Shown here in pieces: positions 1 to 8,824 of a DNA stretch of 37,304 nt. The DNA is from Cerioporus squamosus (lineage: Eukaryota; Basidiomycota; Agaricomycetes; Polyporales; Polyporaceae), in the NCBI GenBank assembly GCA_022592435.1, contig JABYQS010000277.1, positions 1 to 37,304 on the forward strand. The letters are read 5' to 3'. The position numbers and the translations under genes were made by a program. Below the pieces are notes generated by a model, which had not been told where the DNA came from, made no database searches, and worked only from the letters and a program-made list of their open reading frames with translations. The stretch's first letter is position 1. Every line of letters begins with the position of its first letter.

Positions 1-2705
1 GGATGTTCGCCATCGTGTCCATCCGAACCAAGAAGTTGGTGAGGTAGATACCCATCGCCTGCTTGCCCATGGCCGATTGGTAGGTGTTACGTGGCGACTA
101 TAGGAGCGTCAGGACCGAGGAGACACGGACAAGATCGTGGACACATACCTGGTTGTGATCGGGGAAGGGGATGATACTCGCGCAAACGCCCAAGATCATA
201 CTCGGGTGGATCTCACAGTGTGTCCAAGTGTGAGCTGAAGTCGCTGCCTTGAGACGAGCAGAAGGGTCATCGTTCTCGTCATCCGCGTGGGGTCGATGCC
301 TTGAGCCTGTAACCTCGAGTTCTCCAAGTCCTCTGGGGTCATGCAGATCATCACCGTCTCCTCTTCTTCGGCATCCAACAACTCGATGACACCCTCCTTG
401 ATGAGGTTGTCCCAGTTATACGCGAAGTCCGGGTCATCCTTCCCGCGCACCAGATTCTCGATGTGCCGCTTCTGGAGGAGGAGCTGCTGGTTCTCCACGA
501 TGAACAGTGGTCGGCATACACGGCCGGCGTCGGTGTAGAGACGGAGCTCGCGCTCACGAATGTCACGGACGACGGACACCTCGCAGTTGATGTCGTCCTT
601 TCGACGCAGCTTTCGAAGTCCTGACAAGGCTGACAGGGTCCCGGTGGACACCCATCCAAACACCATTGACGAAGACCTTCGTGCAGGGCGTCGATGCGTG
701 AGCGTTCTCCTCGAGTGACTCCAAACCCCACTCCTCCAGGAACTCGATGACGGGTGCCGACAGAGTGCCGACGGAGATACATGACATGAGCGACAAGTTC
801 TTGACAAGACCGCAAGCCTGTCCTTCAGGCGTCTCCGCAGGGCAAACCATACCCCAATGGGTGTTGTGCAGCTGACGAGGCTTCGCGATCTTGCCTTCAC
901 GGCCGAGGGGGGTATTGCATCGACGCAAGTGAGACAGCGTCGACGCATAGGTGTACCGGTTCAGCACCTGCGACACACCCGCCTTCGAGGACATCGACTT
1001 CTTCTGGTCTCCCCAGTTCCCAGTGGCAAGCGAGTACTTCAGGCCGTTGGTGATCGTATTGTGTTTGACCGCGAGCGACAGATTGAACTCTTTGTGCGTC
1101 TCAACACACTGGTGATATATGTGTCAGAAGAGTGGTCTAGGAACTTGGTTCGCAGATGCTTACCTTCTGGAGATACCGGTACACATCCTTTGTGAGCTTG
1201 CGGAAGAGCATTCGGAAGAGGTTGGCGAGAAGGGGACCAGCGAGATCAAGTCGCTTCTTCCCGAAGTGGTCACGATCGTCGAGGTCTCGACGCTCCAGCG
1301 CAGCTAGGAGTAGACGATGAATCATATAACCGAAGAAGTAAGCCTTCTTCGATTCAGATCCTTCGGCCATGGAGACGTGCGGAAGCATCTCCTTCTGGAG
1401 AATCTCCTGGGCATAGCGAAGACGTCGCTCGCGGTTCAGACCTGTCGTCGTTCCACGGTTGCCGATATAGTCAAGGGCAATCTATATGGACTGAGTGAGC
1501 AAAACGCAGGATCGTGCGGGAAAGGTAACAAACCTCGCGGTCCTGAATAACGAAACCCTCGTCGATACACGGCTTGAGCATCTCGAGCATCTGGTTGTCT
1601 TGCATGTCGTAGCAGATATGCTCGAGAATGTCGCGATCAGAGATGACACCTAGGGCACGGAAAACGACCCAGATCGGGATGTCGACCTTGATATACGGGA
1701 TGGTTGCCTTCATCACATTGCCCAACTACAGTACGGATACGTGAACAAATGATAGAGGGGTCTTCATGTACGTCAACACATACCGAACGCTCTTGACTGC
1801 GATGATAGAGCTTGACTTGGAATTGACTAATGGTCTTCCCACCTTTCTCGACCGCACTGCGAATCTCCGCGAGGAAGCTGATGGGAGAAGGCTGGGCCTT
1901 GGCGAACACATAGACGTGGTTGGTAGCCATACGCTCTTGAGCAATGAGGACCTTCTCTGAACCATTGATGATGAAGTATCCTCCAGAGTCGTACGGACAC
2001 TCGTTCAGGTCGAACAACTCCTGGTCTCCCAAGCCATGGAGGATACAATAGGTGGACCGGAGCATGATTGGAACCTGGCAGGATGCATGAAGTACGTTGT
2101 CTCTGCGCTCAGGGCTGATGAACGCACCTTCCCGATCCAGACCTTCCTCACATCCTCAGGAGAGTCATCCTGCTCCGTCTCCCATAGCATATCACCAGTA
2201 GCGCTGTCAGGATCTTCCCGACCCACCAATACCCGTTTCTTCATCTCGATGTAGAGTGGCGCGGAGTATGTCAAGTTACGGAGGCGAGCTTCCTGAGGGA
2301 AGACAGGAACGACGGAACCGTCCGCCTCGGTGACCGTTGGACGTGAGAGATAGATTTGTCCGAACTTGATCTCGTAGCGGCGGGTGACATCTGCTTCGTG
2401 GCCGGTATGTTGGTCCGCTTGATCGAGGATGAGGTCGGCATTTTCGTCGACTAACTCCTGCATGGTATTCTGGACGAACTCGTCGAACGAGTCCAACTGT
2501 TGCCTGACGAGACCCTTCTGGTCGAAGAAGCTGGAGATGACCGTCCAGCAGTCTTCCTGGGTAATCTCCTCGTATTCGTCCTCTCCTTCGCCCTCCATCC
2601 CGTACCCATCGTCGTAGTAGGTCGCTTGAGTGGACTCGAACTCTGTAAGGACGCTTAAGACGTGAAGCTGGCGTCGGTGTGCATACACAACCAACCTTGG
2701 CTCAT
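1..2705 (-). CDS. RPB2: RNA polymerase II second-largest subunit RPB2 (5' part; 3' end beyond left edge; two indels)
   Basis: Encodes the N-terminal ~795 residues of RPB2, the second-largest catalytic subunit of nuclear RNA polymerase II (family size about 1,220). Exons on the minus strand: 2705-2696, 2642-2128, 2074-1784, 1725-1534, 1481-1164, 1108-149 and 97-1; introns are 51-58 nt, all GT-AG. The start was chosen because a 10-nt first exon (M-S-Q-) splices in frame to [14 protein letters not shown]. Recognisable family segments include [71 protein letters not shown] and [16 protein letters not shown]. Within exon 6 the reading frame jumps near 614-622 (2 nt missing against the family) and again near 289-292 (a CCCC run on the coding strand, 1 nt missing). 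The total of 3 missing nt restores the exon phase. Sequencing error is likelier than a broken essential gene. Family call is certain. Confidence 0.96.
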
Positions 2706-3024
2706 TTTGTAAAGTTAAGGAGGGCGCAGTCGAGAAGTGATGATCGTAGGCTCAAGACAGAAAAGCCGGCTAGAAATACACAAGCCAAGGCGAGTCCGAG
2801 AGCAAGGGGAGGCAGCAGTCAGTAGCTCGTGGCAGGAAGAGTTCCCAGAGATGCTTGCTGGACTTTCGACGAGGAGGGGCCCAGGAGGACGTGGAGGTTG
2901 GCGACCAAGGACGCTGCAGCCTACTCTCGACGCGTTCCACGCTGACCAACATGGCTAAGCGCCCGTTCTTGACTATGTAAGCGCCTGCCTTTCCTCGGAG
3001 CGCCCGAAGCCTCCGAGACGGATT

Positions 3025-3043
3025 TAGGGCACGGGGAAATAGG
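3025..3043 (+). repeat. Left terminal inverted repeat of the hAT MITE
   Basis: 19 bp, identical to the reverse complement of 3565-3583. It is immediately preceded by the target duplication GACGGATT (3017-3024). Confidence 0.92.
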
Positions 3044-3564
3044 TCTCGAGGCCTACTTGACCGGTAAATTTACCCTGGCAGCCCTCGAGGCCGAAATTTA
3101 CCGAGGTAAAATGCGGTAAATTAGCCGGGCGCTTATGATCCAGACCGTCTCGCCTTACGCCAGTCCAAGGACTCTCTGACGGCTCCTGAAGCCTCAGAAA
3201 TCCTTCTTCTAAGCACTTGGCTGCAGCTGGAGTGGGTTGGGTGTGGAAGAGGAAGTCTCGGGAAGGTGCAGCAGTCAGACATGTCTCAGACGCCCGCTCA
3301 CAAGCCTCACTCAACCTCACTCAACCCAGCGTCGAATTCAGAAAGGAATTCTTGCGCCCTCTCAAAGCACCCACAACAGGAGATACTGTGAGGGACTTTG
3401 CGAGTATTATGACGCCCCACATATGACCTATCGGGGCCTACCTGAGTCGTGTTTGTGACGGCCTATTTGACCCAATTTTACACCTCGGGTTTCGGCCCAC
3501 CCTATTTGACCTGTAAATTACATGTCATTTACCTGGGTAAAATAGCCGATGTAAAATTCGGTGG

Positions 3565-3583
3565 CCTATTTCCCCGTGCCCTA
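3565..3583 (-). repeat. Right terminal inverted repeat of the hAT MITE
   Basis: 19 bp, identical to the reverse complement of 3025-3043. It is immediately followed by the second copy of the target duplication GACGGATT (3584-3591). Confidence 0.92.
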
Positions 3584-5326
3584 GACGGATTGACTCCTCC
3601 CGACCCATCCTCGTGTGCTCTGGCTCGATGGCCACCATACCACTGGTGTAGCCCAGCTCATTGTGCAACTATTCACACAACCTGACGGTAGCCGTTACAC
3701 ATCTATCTGGCCTTTCAGGACTACGGCTATGGCTTCCTGCTCCTCTCCTTCCGCAGGTGGCATCACGACTGTGTGGTCACCGGGTCCAACAATGGAACGT
3801 TGTCGAGGCTCGACCCAACGTGGATGTCGAGGGGAACGTATGGTGCGTAGGCTCCAAACTCGCGGTTCTGGACGACGGGTGCAGCAAGTCAGAGACTGTA
3901 TCAAGATCTCCACTTACTCACACAACCTCGCTTGAATCTCGTTCGCCTGCTCCACTTAGCTAACTTCGGCTGCCTCCGAGCTCGGGTAGTCGCAAAGTAC
4001 TGTTACTTCAGTCCTTCGAGACGAGGGCTTCAGAAGCCAGCGTCGCCGTTTATTGGGGAGATCCTGCTGCGATCGAGGCTGCCGTCACGGTCGTACTACG
4101 CAGCGGAACCCAGCAAGGTTGCCGAAGGCGCTGTAGGTGAGCATCCCCTCCCGGAGTTATAGTCGCATAGTCGATGTGACTACTGTTATTGCCACCTAGC
4201 ACTATCAATGTGAGGAAGACACCTATGCCCCATCCGATCTTCGCTGCGGGGATAGTGAAAACGACTGCCCAGGCAGGAGATTGGAGGGGGGTCGGGGATC
4301 GGGGGACGTCCAGTCTGTCGATGCGTTGACCTTCAAGGCTGAGCGGAGTAGCTCTTCCTGCCGGAACGAACGGCGGTTTACCGCCTACCGAAGACCTCCG
4401 AGAAGTTAACCGGTGCAGATTCACCGCGCCGAGGATGAGTGCGTCTGACCATCCTCGATGCGGTTTGTCCTCGGTAGAATCATTCGCAAACGCTGCTTGA
4501 AGTATCGATGTCAGCTTGTTGAAGACAGCTTGACCTTTACGGACAGACAGCTTGTATTATCACGGTACCATGGAAATTGTCTGCCTACGTACCCGTGTCT
4601 CTGTGCAGGCAGCTCCTCCTAAGTATTGTTTTTGCAGGTGCGATTTGCCGTCATCGGATCTCTCCAGCTGCAGAGCTGAGCTTCAGAAGAATGGACTCCG
4701 CGCTACGTACAAACCACAACACCTCCTTCCTCAGACCACGAACGTCACATGGGTGATCGAGGTGACCGGTTGGCTCTGACAGATCCCCAGATCTTGCCCT
4801 AGGTTTGCCCGGGGCAACAAACACTTTTCGAATGTCTGGTCTTGGCATCCATCGATACACACCTCAGGCCGACCTCTTACGATGTTCGTACGCATGTCCA
4901 ATGATGACCCGTGCAGACTCTCGAGAAGCAAATACAAGCCCGCACAGTGACCCGGGACGGATAGTCGTCGGATGCAACGGCCCCGCTTCCACAATATCCG
5001 CTTCTTCCCGCCTATGCAACGAAAGTCTGTATAAAAATATCTCAGCAACCTCGAGACCTGTGAGTGCGTTAATACTCGGTAGCTCTTCGGTTAGCCTGAA
5101 CATCAGCAGTTTAGTCCGTTACCGGGAGAAGGTGGCTGGAACATCGCTTCTCCACCAACACACACGGACACACTTCGGCATCGTAGCCTGCTGTCTGTTT
5201 CAACGCCTTCGACGATACGACGGACGAGCGTGGTTGGCAGTCCCGCTGTATGGTTCTGGGGCGGACAAGGTACGCGTCCCTGTCAAGCTGGTGGACGCTG
5301 TCAGGTACGACAATGCGTATGGAGGG

Positions 5327-5333
5327 TATATAA
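5327..5333 (+). promoter_or_regulatory. TATA box of the GH7 cellobiohydrolase gene
   Basis: TATATAA lies 83 bp before the ATG, as expected for a strongly induced fungal cellulase gene. A CTGGGG hexamer at 5256-5261 fits the Cre1 carbon-repressor consensus SYGGRG, but a single 6-mer is weak evidence. Confidence 0.75.
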
Positions 5334-5409
5334 GCCGCTATGGAATGTCGACAACCAGCATCGAGCTCACAGTCACCTCTCGACAAGCGCATCGACTCCT
5401 CGCGGCACA

Positions 5410-6896
5410 ATGTTCCCCGCAGTTGCTCTCCTCGCCCTCTCCTTTGCCGCGACCGCCTATGGTCAGCAAGTTGGCACCCTCACGGCGGAGAACCACCCCC
5501 GTCTGAGCGTCCAGCAGTGCACGTCTCACAACAACTGTCAGACGCAGCAGCGCTCCATCGTGCTCGATTCGAACTGGCGTTGGCTCCACTCCACGACCGG
5601 CAGCACCAACTGCTACACCGGCAACAGCTGGGACGCGTCGCTGTGCCCCGACCCCGACACTTGTGCGAAGAACTGCGCCCTCGATGGTGCTGACTATGCC
5701 GGTACGTACTCCCATTGACTATAACCACCTCCCGCAGTTCTCTGACAATAACACAGGCACCTACGGTATCACGACGAGTGGCAATGCCCTCACTCTCAAG
5801 TTCGTGACGCAGGGCCCGTACTCGAAGAACATCGGGTCGCGTGTCTACCTCATGTCCCAGGACGACACCACCTACGAGCTGTTCAACCTCAAGAACCAGG
5901 AGTTCACGTTTGACGTCGACATGTCGAACCTCCCCTGCGGTCTCAACGGCGCGCTCTACTTCGTCGAGATGGACGCCGACGGTGGCAAGTCTCGCTTCCC
6001 GAGCAACGTAGCTGGCTCCAAGTACGGTACCGGCTACTGCGACACCCAGTGCCCACACGACATCAAGTTCATCAACGGCCAGGTATGTGGCGCCTTGCCA
6101 GCCCTCATTGCATACAGCAGCTCACGCATACTCTGTTTCCTAGGCCAACGTCCAGGGCTGGGAAGGCTCTCCCAGCGACCCGAACGCAGGGTCCGGCACG
6201 TTCGGTACTTGCTGTAACGAGATGGACATCTGGGAGGCGAACCAGAACGGTGCTGCGTTCACGCCCCACGTCTGCTCCGTCAACGGCCAGACCCGCTGCT
6301 CGGGCACCCAGTGCGGTGACGGCGACGAGCGTTACGAGGGTATCTGCGACAAGGACGGCTGCGACTTCAACTCGTGGCGCATGGGCGACAAGACGTTCCT
6401 CGGCCCCGGCCTCACCGTCGACACCCGCCAGAAGTTCACGGTCGTGACCCAGTTCCTGACGAACAACAACCAGACCTCCGGCACGCTCTCCGAGATCCGC
6501 CGCCTCTACGTCCAGAACGGCAAGGTCATCGCCAACTCGAAGACGAACATCCCCGGCATGGGGACGTTCGACTCGGTCACCGACGCGTTCTGCAACGCGC
6601 AGAAGCAGGTCTTCAACGACACCAACACCTTCGAGTCCCTCGGCGGTCTCGCCCAGATGGGCAACTCCTTCCAGAAGGGCATGGCCCTCGTCATGTCCAT
6701 TTGGGACGACCATGATGTCAACATGCTCTGGCTCGATAGCGACTACCCCACCGACGTCCCTGCCACCAACCCCGGTGTCTCCCGCGGCCCTTGCGCGACC
6801 ACCTCTGGTAACCCTACGGACATCGAGAGCCAGAACGCTGGTGCCACCGTCCAGTTCTCCAACATCAAGTTCGGCCCCATTGGCTCGACCTACTGA
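5410..6896 (+). CDS. GH7 cellobiohydrolase (reducing-end exo-cellulase), no CBM1
   Basis: A secreted 456-residue GH7 enzyme that releases cellobiose processively from cellulose chain ends. Exons: 5410-5701, 5757-6082, 6144-6896. A signal peptide ([18 protein letters not shown]) precedes mature QQVGT, whose N-terminal Gln is normally cyclised. The catalytic signature [11 protein letters not shown] gives nucleophile E232, D234 and acid/base E237 (precursor numbering). Tunnel tryptophans are seen in LDSNWRWLH and [12 protein letters not shown], and the many paired Cys of the family are present. The protein stops at [12 protein letters not shown], the end of the catalytic domain, so linker and CBM1 are absent, as in some other basidiomycete GH7 paralogues. 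Tunnel-type loops favour cellobiohydrolase over endoglucanase, judged by similarity rather than by structure. TATA box 83 bp upstream. Confidence 0.97.
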
Positions 6897-6906
6897 GCGA
6901 TAATTG

Positions 6907-6966
6907 GTGAGTTGACACGTGTCACACCCACTCTCCTCGACGCTGACACATATTATCCCTTCACAG
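6907..6966 (+). other. Candidate intron in the 3' UTR of the GH7 gene
   Basis: Starts GTGAGT 10 nt after the stop codon and ends CCCTTCACAG, 60 nt long, matching the size and signals of the coding introns. No coding consequence. Inferred from splice signals alone. Confidence 0.5.
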
Positions 6967-7176
6967 ACGGTCGGGGAGGACACCCGAGGCGAAAAGGGTC
7001 GTGTCTTCAGTATCATTGAATCAGCATTGTCCAGTATCCGGGTCTCATGATAGCGCTACAGTCTCCGTTGTACATCGCTCGAAATCATACAGCATTTCCG
7101 ATCATCGTTGATTCTTGGAGTTGGTGTTGCGATTCTACGAGCCAGTCAAGTGACTCGTAAGGCACAGCAAGTACGA

Positions 7177-8307
7177 TCACCCCGACGGGACTTCTCTGAG
7201 CAGCCTGTCCATCTTCGATCGAGCACTACCAGCATATGCTCCCTGCGGTGTGGCTGAGATGACGGGTACGAGAGCCATCGATGAGGTGTACGTACGCCAA
7301 ACAAGACGGTGTGGTTCAGGTAATGGTATAGCTGGTATAAATCTTGCCGGAGCCCGTATTGGTCTTGAGGCTCAGACTTGGGGAGGTACTCATGGTACGT
7401 CGTATAGAATGACTCCGGGATGCCACCAAACATGCGGCCGATAGCGAGGCTGGATGCGGGACTCGTCAACAATGTTACAAGGGTCTCAAGAGAGGGACTC
7501 ACTCCGCCTCATTGTGACCGAAGTACGACGAGGGATCAAAGATTACTGGTTCATGCGTCGACCTGTCGATGCCCGTGTTTCCGCTCTGCAGAACTTTAAG
7601 CACACCTCGTGTGGACTACGGTGTGTGTTATCGCCTACCCAAAGGTCTCCGTGGAGGAGGACAGGTTCAATAACGAGAGATCCGAGAAGTTCGGGAATGA
7701 CCCTGCGGGTACGAGTATCGTAAGTGTTGAATAAGAAGGTCACATCGGACGTACACACTCACCGCTTTCGCACCTGGGCGGCCTGTTCGCAAAGACTCTC
7801 GTAGCCACCACGTGCTTGGAGTTTGTCGACAAGTCCGCCGATGAGGGCGTCGAAGCACTCTGGCCAAGTCTCAAACCACCCGTTGTCCTGTCGCGTGGCT
7901 CCGCAGTAGGTTGGAACGTGGAAACCGAAGCCATTCGTACTCTTGTACGCATGGAGCTCTGTAGCGATCCGTTTCCCCAGGACTTTGGCGGCAGTACTGG
8001 ACAGAGAGCCAATGTCCTTGTACTCTGACAAGAAGAAGGGCCGTCCGACGTCGGAATCCCGCTCCTTGGAGTTTTCGTCAATGATCCCGCAGTCAATCAA
8101 CTTGGGCACAAGTCCGGGAGCAGCGAGATGCATGGCTTTAAGAGACTCCGCCTCTCCGATGAATTGGTCCCTGTCACTTGCGCTGCCAAGCTTGGCGAAG
8201 TACCGCTTTCCGTCGGAGGTCCGAAGAGAAGAGCCTTCCTGGGTCAATGTGACCCCGGGTAACTCACGTTCCAGTATCCGAGTGAAGACGCGATGCGCGT
8301 GGGGCAT
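7177..8307 (-). CDS. Fructosamine/ribulosamine 3-kinase family protein
   Basis: 303 residues in five exons on the minus strand: 8307-7763, 7702-7639, 7585-7503, 7449-7296 and 7242-7177, with introns of 53-60 nt. The family phosphorylates sugar amines formed on proteins by glycation, which makes the adduct unstable and so deglycates the protein. Landmarks in order: GKRYFAKLG (ATP-binding Lys), IGEAESLKAMHLAAPGLVP, RPFFLSEYKDIGSLS, NGFGFHVPTYCGATRQ, catalytic loop HGDLWSGN (spliced across the exon 2/3 junction), FDPSSYFGHNEADLA (metal-binding Asp), and a C-terminal YHYLNHTVLFGGAYAGSA. Length and layout are normal for the fungal family. The start codon agrees with the usual N-terminus. It is convergent with the GH7 gene and divergent from the Old Yellow Enzyme gene. 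Likely cytosolic, since no targeting signal is seen. Confidence 0.93.
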
Positions 8308-8824
8308 AGCTCTCTGTCAGAAGGGTCCACGACATCGTTGAGCGCGAGGGTTAGCAACGTATCGCGGAAGAAGCCGCGGATAGAAGTGAGAACTGACCGG
8401 CTATCGACTATAAGATCGACTATCGCTTGCAAGTTGCAATGTTACGGTATCCCGGTGATCAAAGACACGATCAGGGGAGATCAGTGGTAGAGACTGGTAG
8501 AGTTCGAACGAACAGCAATTGCAATAAGAGCGCGAAGGAGGGATATTCGAATTGAGCTCGATCGGGGTGGTTGGGAATGGATGTCACGAGTCGCGTTGGT
8601 AAGACAAGCACGCCGTCTCTCGCCGTCCGATTGCTCGCTGCTGCCACAAGCTCGTCCCAGTTGGCAAAACCAATCGGGTTGAAGCTGCCCTGGACGGAGC
8701 CGCCTATATAAACTGGCCACCATCAATGCAGCTAATCAGACTTTGGTTTTCCCCAAAGTCGTCCGCCTCTCGGTTCTCTGCAGGTACCTTACGAAGACTC
8801 TCCGCCGTCCCCGCAGCTCGGACA
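8308..8824. other. Divergent promoter region, kinase (-) and Old Yellow Enzyme (+)
   Basis: 517 bp with no gene. It holds a TATA box for the plus-strand gene and a 9-bp direct repeat ATCGACTAT twice with a 3-bp spacer near 8404-8424. Confidence 0.6.
8705..8712 (+). promoter_or_regulatory. TATA box of the Old Yellow Enzyme gene
   Basis: TATATAAA, 120 bp before the chosen ATG at 8825 and only 14 bp before the upstream in-frame ATG at 8726. Transcription normally begins 25-35 bp past the box, so the upstream ATG is probably excluded from most transcripts. Confidence 0.7.

Larger units (their letters stand above)
3025..3583. mobile_element. Non-autonomous hAT-superfamily MITE (559 bp)
   Basis: The ends are perfect 19-bp inverted repeats, TAGGGCACGGGGAAATAGG at 3025-3043 and its reverse complement at 3565-3583. 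They are flanked by a perfect 8-bp direct repeat GACGGATT at 3017-3024 and 3584-3591. An 8-bp target-site duplication and a TIR beginning TAGGG fit the hAT superfamily. Subterminal regions on both sides are rich in GGTAAA/TTTACC words, including the palindrome GGTAAATTTACC at 3063-3074; such subterminal arrays are usual transposase binding sites in hAT elements. No transposase-like ORF is inside, so the element must have been moved in trans. The perfect repeats suggest a recent insertion. It lies about 320 bp upstream of the RPB2 start. Confidence 0.9.
2706..5326. other. Gene-poor interval (RPB2 upstream region, MITE, GH7 upstream region)
   Basis: Apart from the MITE I find no gene I can support. 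An ATG in good context at 2951 opens only a 9-codon frame that ends in a canonical donor (ATGTAAGC at 2975). Around 3700-3930 both strands hold short protein-like frames (plus: VQQWNVVEARPNVDVEGNVW; minus: FGAYAPYVPLDIHVGSSLDN) with plausible splice sites, but neither matches a family I know. A minus-strand frame at 4424-4050 has one hydrophobic stretch (KIGWGIGVFLTLIVLG). These could be relics of a small gene or chance. The last ~900 bp should contain the promoter of the cellobiohydrolase gene. Confidence 0.5.

Noticed and set aside
1..1108. RPB2 as a pseudogene
   Set aside because: Apart from two small indels close to the window edge the gene is fully conserved with perfect splice sites, and the net length change is a multiple of three. 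Sequencing error is simpler.
4805..5506. 233-codon plus-strand ORF upstream of the cellobiohydrolase
   Set aside because: It overlaps the GH7 TATA box and start codon in another frame, has no recognisable domain, and reads like promoter sequence.
6105..7016. 303-codon minus-strand ORF across the GH7 gene
   Set aside because: Antisense shadow of GC-rich GH7 codons. Low-complexity V/G/D/E/R composition, and the sense strand is certain.
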